From: Chloroflexota bacterium
GTDB lineage: Bacteria > Chloroflexota > Anaerolineae > Anaerolineales > Anaerolineaceae
DNA length: 64,000 nt
Assembly (NCBI GenBank): GCA_021372725.1
Contig: JAJFTV010000071.1
Span: 51,722 to 115,721, forward strand
Direction of reading: 5' to 3'
Shown: piece after piece, positions 25,863 to 34,791 of the stretch
Layout of the letters: each line of letters starts with the position of its first letter
How positions within the stretch are numbered: the stretch's first letter is position 1
Program-made: the position numbers and the translations under genes
The notes under the pieces: model-generated
Told to the model about the DNA's origin: nothing
What the model saw: the letters and a program-made list of their open reading frames with translations, nothing else
Database searches by the model: none

Positions 25863-27182
25863 CTACTTACCGAATTTTGCTTTCAAAATATCTTCCAGGT
25901 TGGGTCTTCCGATTTCCTGCAATTCATAACCGACACGCTGCATCGGTTTATTGACCCTGATGATGCGGGTCAAGTCGATGGGGGTGGCCGAGATCACCAG
26001 ATCCACATCCATACGGTTGATGGTTGCTTCCAGATCGCGGATCATTTCATCGCCATAACCCATTGCGGGCAGGATCGTTCCGGTACGGGGGTACTTCTTG
26101 TAGGTTGCATCGATGGAACCTACCGCGTAGGGGCGGGGATCCACGATTTCACCGGCACCAAAGCGACGTGCGGCAACAAAACCGGCACCGTATGCCATTT
26201 CACCATGGGTCAGGGTGGGGCCGTCTTCAATGACCAGGACACGTTTTCCACGGATGGCAGATGGATCTTTGACAGACAGCGGGGAGGCTGCTTCGATGAC
26301 GGTTGCACTGGGATTGATGGCGTAGAGATTTTCGCGGACGGTGATGACATTTTCCGGGTTGGCAGTATCCACTTTGTTAATCACAAAAACATCTGCCATG
26401 CGGGCCGAGGCTTCTCCGGGGTGGTATTTTACCTCATGGCCGGCACGGTGTGGATCGGCGACCACGATCGACAGATCGGATTTGTAGAAGGAAATATCAT
26501 TGTTGCCGCCATCCCACAGGATGATGTCAGCTTCCTGCTCTGCCTGACGAAGAATTGCTTCGTAATCCACGCCGGCATAGATGATGACCCCGTTGTCGAT
26601 GTGGGGTTCATATTCTTCGCGTTCTTCAATGGTACATTTGTATTTGTCCAGATCGCTGTATTCGGCATAACGCTGAACAGCCTGCTTCGCCAGGTCACCG
26701 TAGGGCATTGGGTGTCGAATGGCAGCCACGCGATATCCCATCTCAATCAGGATTTTTGCAACCCGGCGGGAAGTCTGGCTCTTGCCACTGCCGGTCCGTA
26801 CCGCACAAACAGATACAACCGGTTTGGTGGATTTGATTGCCGTACTGGCATAGCCCATCAACACGAAATCGGGGCCGGCTGCAATCACTGCTGACGCTTT
26901 GTGCATCACCACCTCATGTGGCACATCACTGTAAGCAAAGACAACCTGTTCGACGTTGTACTTGCGGATCAAATCCAGCAAATCTCGTTCATCAAAGATC
27001 GGTATACCTGCGGGGTATAAATCGCCGGCCAGAACTGCCGGATACAGGCGACCTTCGATGTCCGGAATCTGTGTGGCAGTAAAAGCTACTACTTCATAGC
27101 TCTTGTTGCCGCGAAAGAAGACGTTGAAATTATGAAAATCTCGCCCTGCGGCGCCCATGATAAGGGTTCGGATGGGAGACAT
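25863..27182 (-). CDS. cpgS: Cyclic 2,3-diphosphoglycerate synthase-like GTPase/ATPase
   Basis: 439 aa. The N-terminal part (IMGAAGRDFHNFNVFFRGN) is Rossmann-like. A P-loop at 128-135 (RTGSGKS) begins the nucleotide-binding domain. WDGGNNDISFYKSDLSIVV is the later switch region, and the C-terminal half contains IVDPRPYAVGSIDATYKKYP. This matches the cpgS family, which in the methanogen Methanothermus fervidus makes cyclic 2,3-diphosphoglycerate from 2,3-DPG with ATP. Bacterial members are found in anaerobes, with function unproven. It stands alone, with a divergent promoter region upstream. Confidence 0.8.
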   Translation of the reverse strand: MSPIRTLIMGAAGRDFHNFNVFFRGNKSYEVVAFTATQIPDIEGRLYPAVLAGDLYPAGIPIFDERDLLDLIRKYNVEQVVFAYSDVPHEVVMHKASAVIAAGPDFVLMGYASTAIKSTKPVVSVCAVRTGSGKSQTSRRVAKILIEMGYRVAAIRHPMPYGDLAKQAVQRYAEYSDLDKYKCTIEEREEYEPHIDNGVIIYAGVDYEAILRQAEQEADIILWDGGNNDISFYKSDLSIVVADPHRAGHEVKYHPGEASARMADVFVINKVDTANPENVITVRENLYAINPSATVIEAASPLSVKDPSAIRGKRVLVIEDGPTLTHGEMAYGAGFVAARRFGAGEIVDPRPYAVGSIDATYKKYPRTGTILPAMGYGDEMIRDLEATINRMDVDLVISATPIDLTRIIRVNKPMQRVGYELQEIGRPNLEDILKAKFGK

Positions 27183-27571
27183 GGTTTAAAACTCCTTGAT
27201 AGTAAATTGAATGATGGTTGACGAAAAGCGAACTGGGTTGAGGACGGAAAAAGCTCATACCGGCATACCCAAAAAGTTTAAACCAACCGCCGGGGGGACA
27301 GATTCCGCCCCTGGACGGTTGTAATCGATATATTATTCAAAACCGGTTGTGAAATGAGTTTCGCTTGGGAGGAAATGTACAGGGATGAAAGCTTTCAATA
27401 CAGCATAAGGGAAGGCACACAGAATACATTTCCTTTTTACATCATCACGGAAATATGTCAATTTTTTCATATCAAACCTTCCCATGGTTTGCCTGTCTAC
27501 AGGATTATAACATATCCTTTTTTGATCGTTTATGGACAAGAAGAAACCAACCACGAAATATCCCCCTGTTT
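27183..27571. other. Intergenic region between divergent genes
   Basis: About 390 bp with no supportable gene. It must hold the promoter of the cpgS-like gene on the minus strand but I see no good -35/-10 pair. Confidence 0.45.
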
Positions 27572-27607
27572 ATTCGTTGATGGTTAATCACAGAACCATC
27601 AACGAAT
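27572..27607. repeat. Perfect 14-bp inverted repeat
   Basis: ATTCGTTGATGGTT and its exact complement, separated by 8 nt. It lies 134 bp before the dipeptidase remnant. No U-run follows, so it may be an operator or an RNA structure. Confidence 0.5.
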
Positions 27608-27740
27608 TCGGTCTCCGGCCGTAAACGAATATTGGGAATTTAGCCACTTTGTGGCTCAATCATTCCAAAAAAAGTCCAGTTTTTCAACACCCTCTGTATT
27701 ACAATATTACAACTCTACTCCCTGATCGAAAGGTCTTCTT

Positions 27741-27890
27741 ATGCAAACAAACGACCAGATCCATAAACGAGCCCTTGACCTGCACCAACGCGCCATTGTG
27801 ATCGATGCACATGGCGACCTGCTCATGCCCATCGCCGTGAGAATTTTATGCGTGTATTTGAACAAGTATGGAGAGACTGACAGCTTATGA
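27741..27890 (+). pseudogene. M19 dipeptidase N-terminal remnant
   Basis: 49 codons beginning MQTNDQIHKRALDLHQ and then AIVIDAHGDLLM. This is the N-terminus of membrane-dipeptidase (M19) proteins with the first metal motif (H-x-D). It then drifts and stops at a TGA that overlaps the ATG of the next gene (ATGA). The 300-odd remaining residues of the enzyme are missing. An intact M19 gene exists at 42319-43533. Translation of the stub may now help start the SagB-type gene. Confidence 0.7.
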
Positions 27891-28633
27891 AAACACAGCG
27901 TGGATGGTTGAAATCGGATCGTTGGGGTGAGTGGGCAAAGATCGAAACGGATCAGGTAAAGAAAATTGACCCACCGCCATTGGAGCTGCCCTGCCCGACA
28001 GGTGCAAAGCAAATTGAGCTTGTGCCGCCGGATGAAATCAAGATTGGCAATATGCCTTTCATCGAAACCGTACGCAGGCGGAAAAGCCGGCGCAAATATA
28101 CCCGCGAACCGCTGAGCCTGGAGGAATTATCGCTTCTCCTCTGGTCTACCCAGGGTTTCCAGGAAATGGTCAAAAACGGGTTGGCTGCCCGGCGGACGGT
28201 TCCATCAGGCGGATGCCGGCATCCGTTTGAAACCTATCTGTTGATCAATCGTGTAGACGGGATTGAGCCAGGGCTTTACCGGTATCTGCCGTTGGAACAC
28301 CGGCTGTGTCATCTTGAGCCGCTCGATGCCATCCATGCTCGCCTGAACGACGAGAGCTATGGCAAATTTCTTGATAACTCGGCAGTTGTCTTTGTTTGGT
28401 CAGTCATCCCGTACCGTACGGAATGGCGCTACAGCATAATTTCAGACAAGATCATTGCCCTGGACGCCGGACATGTTTGCCAGAGCCTGTATCTGGCCTG
28501 CGAAGCTCTGGGGCTGGGAACCTGTGCCTATGACGGCTATGACCAGGATACCGTGGACAGACTGCTCAATCTGGACGGCGAGGATGAATTTACCATTTAC
28601 CTTGCCACGGTTGGAAGGGTTGCACAGCCCTAA
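27887..28633 (+). CDS. SagB/ThcOx-type nitroreductase-family oxidoreductase
   Basis: 248 aa. IETVRRRKSRRKYTREPLSL is the FMN-binding N-terminal motif. RRTVPSGGCRHPFETYLLIN and then DGIEPGLYRY are hallmarks of the SagB branch. ALGLGTCAYDGYD is the conserved late motif. SagB enzymes oxidise azolines to azoles in thiazole/oxazole-modified peptides, but many relatives are free-standing and of unknown role. No SagC/D or precursor peptide is nearby, so a peptide-modification role is not supported here. Starts in an ATGA overlap with an upstream remnant. Confidence 0.85.
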   Translation: MKTQRGWLKSDRWGEWAKIETDQVKKIDPPPLELPCPTGAKQIELVPPDEIKIGNMPFIETVRRRKSRRKYTREPLSLEELSLLLWSTQGFQEMVKNGLAARRTVPSGGCRHPFETYLLINRVDGIEPGLYRYLPLEHRLCHLEPLDAIHARLNDESYGKFLDNSAVVFVWSVIPYRTEWRYSIISDKIIALDAGHVCQSLYLACEALGLGTCAYDGYDQDTVDRLLNLDGEDEFTIYLATVGRVAQP

Positions 28634-28711
28634 ACCTGGCAAAGCATCCACACCCAAGGGGTGATGAAATCATTAACTTGATGTGCAAATGCCATCATGA
28701 AGCAGCCACAA

Positions 28712-29776
28712 CTAAGCCCACACCCCTGCAATCTTTGTCCCGCACTGAGGGCAGTTCCCCTCGGCGGTGATCCGGTTTTCGAGCACAGTGAACCCGCTAC
28801 GGCGGATGAGGTTCTGACTGCATTGAGGACAGAAAGTATCCTCCAGCGAGCCTACCCGGCCGGGCAGGTTTCCGGCATAGACATAATGCAGGCCGGCTTC
28901 CTGGGCGATATCGGCCGCTTGCAGCAGATTTTTTGCACTTGTCCTCTCCCCGGATGGCATTTTGTAATCCGGATGAAAGGCCGTCACATGCCAGGGGATG
29001 TCGGCTGAGACGGATTGCAGATAGCGGGCGGAATTCCACAGGTCATCCGGTTTGTCATTCATCCCCGGTATTACCAGTGTGACCACTTCCACCCAAAAAC
29101 CCATTTCCTTGGCCAGTTTGATGCTGTCCAGCACCGGCTGCAACCTTCCCCCCAAATCGCGGTAGGTTTCATCCTGCATGGCTTTTAAATCCACCTTGAA
29201 GCCATCCAGGTATGGATGTAGATATTCCAAAACCTGCGGAGTGGCAAAACCATTGGAAACAAAAACAGTCTTAATCTCTTGTTCCTTTGCCAATCGGAAA
29301 ATATCCACCGCCCATTCGGTTGTGATCAGCGGCTCGTTGTAGGAGGATGCGATTACTTTTACTCCATTCCGTTTTGCATAGGCGATAAGCTGTTCAGGTT
29401 TGACTTCTTCGATGTACTGGATCGACCGATCCGCTGAATCATCCTGTAAGGTTTGGGACGAATGCCAGTTCTGGCAGAAGCTGCAATGAAAATTGCAGCC
29501 CAGCATGCCAAATGTCAATGTCTGGCTGCCCGGCAAGAAATGGTAAAAAGGCTTCTTTTCGATCGGGTCCGGCTGTATCCCGGCGACATAACCCCACGGA
29601 ACAGACAGGACGCCATCCTGGTTGAAGCGCATCTGGCAGATGCCGCGCCGCCCGGGCTTGATTAAACATTGGTGTGCGCAGGCATGGCAGCGGACAGCAT
29701 CATCCGGCAGCTTCTCGTACAGCACGCCCGGTTTGGAAAGGTCATTCAGTTTTTGAATCAAAGGGTGATGAGTCAT
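28712..29776 (-). CDS. amrS: AmmeMemoRadiSam-system radical SAM enzyme
   Basis: 354 aa. Radical SAM cluster Cys94, Cys98 and Cys101 in LGCNFHCSFCQNW. The N-terminus has a Cys-rich motif (CHACAHQCLIKPGRRGIC) and the C-terminus has a zinc-ribbon pair (CPQC...CPQCG). These are the features of AmrS, also called PflA-like. AmrS is normally encoded with AMMECR1 and Memo-like genes. Neither is adjacent here; the nearest Memo-fold relative is the dioxygenase at 12350. The reaction of this system is unknown. Confidence 0.88.
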   Translation of the reverse strand: MTHHPLIQKLNDLSKPGVLYEKLPDDAVRCHACAHQCLIKPGRRGICQMRFNQDGVLSVPWGYVAGIQPDPIEKKPFYHFLPGSQTLTFGMLGCNFHCSFCQNWHSSQTLQDDSADRSIQYIEEVKPEQLIAYAKRNGVKVIASSYNEPLITTEWAVDIFRLAKEQEIKTVFVSNGFATPQVLEYLHPYLDGFKVDLKAMQDETYRDLGGRLQPVLDSIKLAKEMGFWVEVVTLVIPGMNDKPDDLWNSARYLQSVSADIPWHVTAFHPDYKMPSGERTSAKNLLQAADIAQEAGLHYVYAGNLPGRVGSLEDTFCPQCSQNLIRRSGFTVLENRITAEGNCPQCGTKIAGVWA

Positions 29777-29904
29777 TTACCACCTCCCTCCTGCCTGTCC
29801 TGGCAGTTTCATTATAAACCGTTCCGGTCATGGAGATGAAAAACCAGAGCCGCCTCAAAAGTGGAGGTTGCTCCTTTTATTCATTCCATTGGTGTGAAAA
29901 AGTC

Positions 29905-29947
29905 CAATTCCCCGCCCATTTAGGGGCGGGGAATAAAGGGGTGGGGT
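29905..29947. repeat. GC-rich REP-like element A
   Basis: A hairpin with 11-bp arms (ATTCCCCGCCC and its complement, 6-nt loop) followed by TAAAGGGGTGGGGT. The same GC-rich units recur at 40129-40292 and 43550-43585. Confidence 0.55.
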
Positions 29948-29973
29948 AAAAAAAGCAATTCTAAGGAATAATT

Positions 29974-31320
29974 TCACACTCTCATGGGCAGGGGCTGGTC
30001 TGTGATTTCAGCTACCATACCGGGCCCGTAGAAACCCATCACGGTGATGGTGTTAACTTTGCCGGTTTCATCAAATGCGAAACGGTAACGTGTGATCGAA
30101 TTTTTGGATGCGAATTCAATGTCAGATACCGGGAAGATCTCTTCTTTCTCTTCTCCGGGCATGGTGACGTACAATTTATCGTTTTCAGCCATAACCGCCA
30201 CGGTGTATTCCATATACTGAAGACGGAAAACGCCCTGATAATGCTCATAACGGACGGGGTCAAACGGAATGGCCCGGGGTTCCTGATATGGCTTGCCGAC
30301 AGTGATGGCGCCGATCTTGAATGCCAAATCATCCGGGATTCCCCGCGCGCAATTTGTCAAAATGCAGACATACACTTGTTCATCCGGGAAGCGGAAACCA
30401 TCGGTGACAAACCCGTTGATCCCACCGCCGTGTGCGATCATGTTATGATCCTGGAAATGTGAAACGGCCCAGCCGTATCCATAACCGGTGGATGTTCCAT
30501 CCTGCAGGGTGTAGGGCGTCCAGGCTTTTTTCAGGCTTTCCTGTTTGACCAGCTTTTTGGTATACAGCGCGGCATCCCATTTGGCCATGTCGTCCACGTT
30601 GCTGGCCAACGAACCGGCGGCGTGCGGCAGGGTCATGCTGATGTAATCACAGTTCTCGAACTTGTCTCCCGCCACCTGGTATCCGGATACCCGGCCGGGG
30701 ATGATCGGATTGGGCATATCGAACCAGGTATTCTGCATATCCAGCGGCCCGAAAATATTCTTTTTCAGAAAATCGGCGTACTTTATACCGGAGATTTTCT
30801 CTATGACCAGACCCAGCATGACAAAAGCGGAATTGTTGTAGTTGTAGCGTGTTCCCGGTGCAAATTCCATCGGCAGCGGCTTGAAGGAATCCACCAGCTC
30901 TTCCAGAGAAAGATCGGTACGCATCATCTTTTGAAACTCCGGGATGCTGGTGTAGCTTTTTATGCCTGAGGTATGGGTGAGCAGATGTTCAATAGTGATA
31001 TGATGCCCTTGCATGGGATAATCCGGCAGATGGCTGGTGATCTCGTCCTGCAGATCCAATTTGCCTTGTTCCATCAGCATCAAGATGCAAACGGTCGTGA
31101 ATTGTTTTGTAATGGATCCCAACCGGAAAACCATCTGCGGCTCGATCTTGACACCGAGTTCCATATTGGCCATGCCATAGCCTTTTCGGAACACCGGTTT
31201 GCCTTTGCGGGTCACAATGATGGAAGCGCCCGGTTCGTCCGGCTTGTAATGCTTCGTCATCATTTCATCAATAATGACAGCCAGTTTCTCATCCGATGGA
31301 ACATTACCTGGAAATGCCAT
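29974..31320 (-). CDS. Serine hydrolase of the beta-lactamase/class C family
   Basis: 448 aa, cytoplasmic by sequence (no signal peptide). Motif 1 is Ser69-Ile-Thr-Lys72; motif 2 is Tyr-Asn-Asn in YNYNNSAF; the third motif is HGGG rather than K-T-G. These are the usual marks of esterase/DD-peptidase-like family members. The C-terminal 100 residues form a beta domain often seen in such enzymes. The substrate is unknown; a beta-lactam target is not implied. It is followed by the alpha/beta-hydrolase lipoprotein gene upstream on the same strand. Confidence 0.88.
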   Translation of the reverse strand: MAFPGNVPSDEKLAVIIDEMMTKHYKPDEPGASIIVTRKGKPVFRKGYGMANMELGVKIEPQMVFRLGSITKQFTTVCILMLMEQGKLDLQDEITSHLPDYPMQGHHITIEHLLTHTSGIKSYTSIPEFQKMMRTDLSLEELVDSFKPLPMEFAPGTRYNYNNSAFVMLGLVIEKISGIKYADFLKKNIFGPLDMQNTWFDMPNPIIPGRVSGYQVAGDKFENCDYISMTLPHAAGSLASNVDDMAKWDAALYTKKLVKQESLKKAWTPYTLQDGTSTGYGYGWAVSHFQDHNMIAHGGGINGFVTDGFRFPDEQVYVCILTNCARGIPDDLAFKIGAITVGKPYQEPRAIPFDPVRYEHYQGVFRLQYMEYTVAVMAENDKLYVTMPGEEKEEIFPVSDIEFASKNSITRYRFAFDETGKVNTITVMGFYGPGMVAEITDQPLPMRV

Positions 31321-31365
31321 ATTATTCTCCTTTGTTGATCAGGACTGGTGGATGCGGTGATTATA

Positions 31366-32934
31366 TCATTGGGCTAATACTGCTTCGACCTTAATCCACC
31401 TGGTCAGGTCATCCAGAAAGCCTGGAATGAACTCCTGCTTTAAGGTTGCATATTCCTCCGGGCTGCCGGTTTCGGCTTCCTGAAACAGGTGGTTGGCTTT
31501 GGGATAGGTGATGATGGTGACGTCCATGTTCCCTGCCTTCCTTAGCGCCGCTTCCATCAATTCGGCGTTGGGGTCCGCCGGTACCTGCATATCCAGCCCG
31601 CCAAAGAGAGCAAGAACCGGAACGGTGGTCTGTTCAAGAACGGGTACCGGATCGTATTCGAGGAAATAGCGATACCAGGCGGATTCAAGGGCATCGATCT
31701 GCTGTTGATAAGCTGTTTCGATGTATTGGTCAAGATTCCCCAGGGCTTGTTTTTGGGTTTCCGGCAGGGCATTCACCTGGTCGGCAATTTGCTGATGTAT
31801 GGCTGCTTTTGCTCCTTCCCAATCCTGCCCGCGGATCAAGCCGTCAAAAACGCGCTGCTGCATTTTCAGTGATGTTTCAATTTCCGCTTCGGTGGCCCCA
31901 CTGGCGCGCGAAATCATTTCAACCTGTTTGTATACGATTTCCTCGCCGGTCATGGCTGTGCCAGCCATCAGAACCACGAAGGCAATATCATCGGACTGGG
32001 CGGCCACCATTGGAGCAATCATTCCCCCTTCGCTGTGGCCCAGCAGGCCGATTATTTTCGGATTGATGTCCTGGCGGATTTTCAGGTAATCGACCCATGC
32101 CAGCACATCTGTTGCGAAGTCGCTGCTGGTAGCGTTGACAAGATCACCGGTCGAGGCTCCCACCCCGCGATCATCATATCGCAGGACTGCGATCCCATTT
32201 CGGGTAAGCTGGTCAGCAATGACGCCGAACAGCTTGAAACCATAGATCTCTTCATCCCGATTTTGGGCTCCGCTGCCGCTGATCAATACGATGGCCGGGA
32301 ACGGCCCTTCGCCTTCCGGGATTGTCAGAGTTCCACCCAGGGTGATATCACCATTTTGAACGGTGACTTCCACCTCTTTGTATGGAAGCGGTTCTTCACT
32401 GGTTTCCACAAGTTTCGCGGGGGTCAGCTCAAAAGTGCCGGTATACCCCGCCTGGCTGAAGGTGCCGCTGATCCGGCCATCTTCTGTCAGGCTGCCATCC
32501 CAGATTGCCTTGCGGCCCGTTTCTTCGAGGCCTTCGAAATAAACACGCGAGCCGTCATATTCAACATTTGCAAGCGAATACCCGAACAGGTTCTGGGGAG
32601 GGATATCCAGGCTTGCCTTGAGGGTGCCGTCTTCCGTTCGAAAATAAACAATCGTCTCCAGGCTGCTGCCTGCCACGGTCAGACTGCCCTCCCAGCGGCC
32701 ATCGATGTCTGACTGGCCTGTTGTGATCGTCGGTTCTGGCTGGACCGGCGTCGCTTCAGTGGGTGTCACCTCGGCAGGTGCAACGGTTGGCTCCGCTGGT
32801 ATCGCTGTCGGGAGGTTTTCCAGGGTGGGCGCGGGTGTCGTAGCGGCCGGTGCTGCACAACCGGCGATCAGTACTACCAGTAAAGACATGCCAACAATAC
32901 AGTTGGGTATTTTATTCTTCTTTTTCATGATCAT
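31366..32934 (-). CDS. Alpha/beta-hydrolase lipoprotein
   Basis: Up to 522 aa; ATG codons at 32934 and 32928 both fit, the first with GGAGA 4 nt upstream. Lipobox LIAGC places it on the outer face of the membrane. A Pro/Thr linker (about 30-75) leads to a beta-rich domain resembling DUF3887-type N-terminal parts, then the hydrolase. The nucleophile is the Ser in GHSEGG, with Asp in GGLDMQVP and His in KANHLF. It resembles dienelactone/acyl hydrolases such as YvaM/EstD. Likely an exported esterase; substrate unknown. Confidence 0.85.
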   Translation of the reverse strand: MIMKKKNKIPNCIVGMSLLVVLIAGCAAPAATTPAPTLENLPTAIPAEPTVAPAEVTPTEATPVQPEPTITTGQSDIDGRWEGSLTVAGSSLETIVYFRTEDGTLKASLDIPPQNLFGYSLANVEYDGSRVYFEGLEETGRKAIWDGSLTEDGRISGTFSQAGYTGTFELTPAKLVETSEEPLPYKEVEVTVQNGDITLGGTLTIPEGEGPFPAIVLISGSGAQNRDEEIYGFKLFGVIADQLTRNGIAVLRYDDRGVGASTGDLVNATSSDFATDVLAWVDYLKIRQDINPKIIGLLGHSEGGMIAPMVAAQSDDIAFVVLMAGTAMTGEEIVYKQVEMISRASGATEAEIETSLKMQQRVFDGLIRGQDWEGAKAAIHQQIADQVNALPETQKQALGNLDQYIETAYQQQIDALESAWYRYFLEYDPVPVLEQTTVPVLALFGGLDMQVPADPNAELMEAALRKAGNMDVTIITYPKANHLFQEAETGSPEEYATLKQEFIPGFLDDLTRWIKVEAVLAQ

Positions 32935-32963
32935 TTTTCTCCATGCCCAAATCCTAACATAGA

Positions 32964-33212
32964 ATCTGCTGGCTATCTATGCGGCCAGCCTTGCCAACGC
33001 GCTTCGCCCACGGTTGAGGTTCGCATCGGTCATCGGTTCTTATGGCTGGGTGAACGGGCAGTATCCGGGATTGCCCAGATGATCCCCAACCTCAAGGTTG
33101 AAATATTGTAGCTGGTCGTGCGCAAGGGAACCCCGCCGGCGGAGCATTTTGCCCAACTTGACCGTCTGCCGAAATCATTGCCATCAAACACAAAGAACAA
33201 TCCATGGGCTAA
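32964..33212 (+). pseudogene. A-type flavoprotein C-terminal remnant
   Basis: The plus strand encodes LANALRPRLRFASVIGSYGW, then after a frameshift IAQMIPNLKVEIL and KGTPPAEHFAQLDRL, then after a second frameshift AEIIAIKHKEQSMG and a TAA at 33210. This order is the C-terminal flavodoxin domain of FprA/flavodiiron proteins. Two frameshifts and an internal TAG show the gene is dead. It is not a copy of the intact FprA gene at 40527, whose C-terminus differs. Confidence 0.7.
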
Positions 33213-33235
33213 TTATTCGCCGGGGGAGGGTTTTT

Positions 33236-33766
33236 CTATTGTCCTGACCGCCAGTTCAACACAAAATCAATTTGTTCGTTCGTTTCCGGTGAGCGTGTCC
33301 AGCCGCTTGCAGTACCCGCGCGCAGGCGGGCAATGCTGTTCAATGCCTCGTCACCCTGCATACCGTGGCGTGCCAGGTAACAGCCCACTACAGTTCCGGT
33401 GCGGCCTATGCCGGCGTAACAATGGACATAAACCACTTTTCCCAGGCTGATCTCTTCATCGATTGCATCCAGAGTGGTTTTCATCTGTTCCGGCGTCGGG
33501 AGACCCAGGTCATGAATGGAGATACGTCGATAGGTCACTTTCTTGCCCACCCAACCGGCTTGTTCGTGGAGCATATTTTCATAGGGAGGAAGCTCGCCCA
33601 CACTCGTCAAGTCGATAAAACTCGTCACACCGGCAACCAGCAATTTATATAACCTTTGCTGTGTCTGTTCTTCGCTGTACTTTGCGCCCGGGTAAGCTCC
33701 GGCAATCAGCCGGTCAGGTATGACCCAGTAAGAGTCCTCAATGGGATGCAGTGAATAATTATTCAT
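33236..33766 (-). CDS. Dual-specificity/tyrosine protein phosphatase
   Basis: 176 aa from the ATG at 33766, whose codon overlaps the stop of the AIR-synthase-like gene by 8 nt; an in-frame ATG 18 nt further upstream is also possible. The signature is HCYAGIGRTG (H-C-x5-R), with the catalytic Cys and Arg in place. Structure is a compact cysteine phosphatase of the dual-specificity or phosphoinositide type. It is the last gene of a three-gene operon with AIR-synthase-like and ACT-domain proteins. Target unknown. Confidence 0.85.
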   Translation of the reverse strand: MNNYSLHPIEDSYWVIPDRLIAGAYPGAKYSEEQTQQRLYKLLVAGVTSFIDLTSVGELPPYENMLHEQAGWVGKKVTYRRISIHDLGLPTPEQMKTTLDAIDEEISLGKVVYVHCYAGIGRTGTVVGCYLARHGMQGDEALNSIARLRAGTASGWTRSPETNEQIDFVLNWRSGQ

Positions 33767-34772
33767 AAGCTTTTGTAATATCATCCCGGATGGGTCGGGG
33801 CAGCAAACTGCGCTCTCCGCCGGAGGTATCCCAAACCATCACAGGACCTTTCTGTACCTTTCCAATAATTGTGCAAGGGGATCCGGAGGCTTGCAAGGCA
33901 GAACACACCTGCCGGGCGTCATTGCTTTTTGCAGTTATCAACAGGGCTCCGGATGAAATGGTATTAAGTGGATTAAGATCGAAAACAGCACAAATTTTTT
34001 GTGTAATTTGTGAAACAGGAATTGCCGCGCTATCCACCTCGATAGTATGCTCACAGGCTTCAGCCAGTTCCCACAATGCAGCTCCCAACCCGCCCTCGGT
34101 GGGATCATGCATGGCAGTCACCCGTCCAGCCGCAATCGCGGTGCGGGCGTCACGCAGCACGCTGATACCTGGCCGGTAAAGATAATTGGCTGCTTCCTGA
34201 AGCCCGCTTTCACCCAGCACGGGCAGCAGCCGGTCAGGGAATTCGCGTGCCAGGATGGCTGTTGCTTCAATTGCCAGGCCTTTGCATAACAGAACCGCAT
34301 CTCCGGCGGAAGCACCGCGCGGGGTGATCAGGCTGTCCTTTTGCACTTCGCCAATCATGGTTCCGGCAATGATTGGCCGGTCAAGATTGTAAGTGATCTC
34401 GGTATGTCCACCAATAAATGAAATGCCAAGGTCACGGCAGGCATCGAAAAGCTGCCGGCTGATTTGCAGCACCAGGTCGGCGGTGGTTCTTTTTTCCGGC
34501 AGCAGTACCGTGGCGGTGAACCAGCGCGGCAAGGCTCCGGTGGTGGCGATGTCGTTGGCGTTTACCTGTACGGCATACCAGCCAATTTCACCGGTGACAA
34601 AGGTGATCGGATCTGACTTGATCACCTGGTAATGTTCGCCCATATCGATGATGGCGCAGTCCAGTCCAATCCCCGGCCCGAGAATTACCCGGTCGTCGGT
34701 GACCGGCGCATTGTTGATCAATTGCTCCAAAAGTTCGACAGGTAACTTTCCGAGAGGTAATAATGAATACAT
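33759..34772 (-). CDS. AIR-synthase (PurM/HypE-like) family protein
   Basis: 337 aa. The N-terminal ATP-binding half contains VILGPGIGLDCAIID and FIGGHTEITY; the C-terminal half contains HDPTEGGLGAALWELAE. The two-domain layout is of HypE/ThiL/PurM-type enzymes, which phosphorylate or activate an acid or carbamoyl group. It resembles the uncharacterised HypE-like proteins that occur outside hydrogenase operons; no hyp genes are seen here. Overlaps the phosphatase gene and follows an ACT-domain gene by 19 bp. Confidence 0.82.
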   Translation of the reverse strand: MYSLLPLGKLPVELLEQLINNAPVTDDRVILGPGIGLDCAIIDMGEHYQVIKSDPITFVTGEIGWYAVQVNANDIATTGALPRWFTATVLLPEKRTTADLVLQISRQLFDACRDLGISFIGGHTEITYNLDRPIIAGTMIGEVQKDSLITPRGASAGDAVLLCKGLAIEATAILAREFPDRLLPVLGESGLQEAANYLYRPGISVLRDARTAIAAGRVTAMHDPTEGGLGAALWELAEACEHTIEVDSAAIPVSQITQKICAVFDLNPLNTISSGALLITAKSNDARQVCSALQASGSPCTIIGKVQKGPVMVWDTSGGERSLLPRPIRDDITKAYE

Positions 34773-34791
34773 TCATGCAATCCTTTTACAT

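Noticed and set aside
25812..26894. A 360-codon plus-strand ORF antisense to the cpgS-like gene
   Set aside because: The minus-strand frame has clear family motifs and good codon pattern; the plus-strand ORF is His/Gly/Asp-rich, with no family similarity and no ribosome-binding site.
27887..28633. Part of a thiazole/oxazole-modified peptide cluster
   Set aside because: SagB-type similarity only; no cyclodehydratase or precursor peptide gene is found within several kb.
28712..29776. A complete AmmeMemoRadiSam operon
   Set aside because: Only the radical SAM gene is here; AMMECR1 and Memo genes are not adjacent. The dioxygenase at 12350 belongs to the DODA/YgiD branch.
29905..29947. CRISPR-like or tandem repeats among the GC-rich elements
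   Set aside because: The units are dispersed, variable and not regularly spaced, with no cas genes in the window.
32035..32712. A 225-codon plus-strand ORF antisense to the alpha/beta-hydrolase gene
   Set aside because: It is a shadow of a clearly homologous minus-strand gene and has no recognisable domain.
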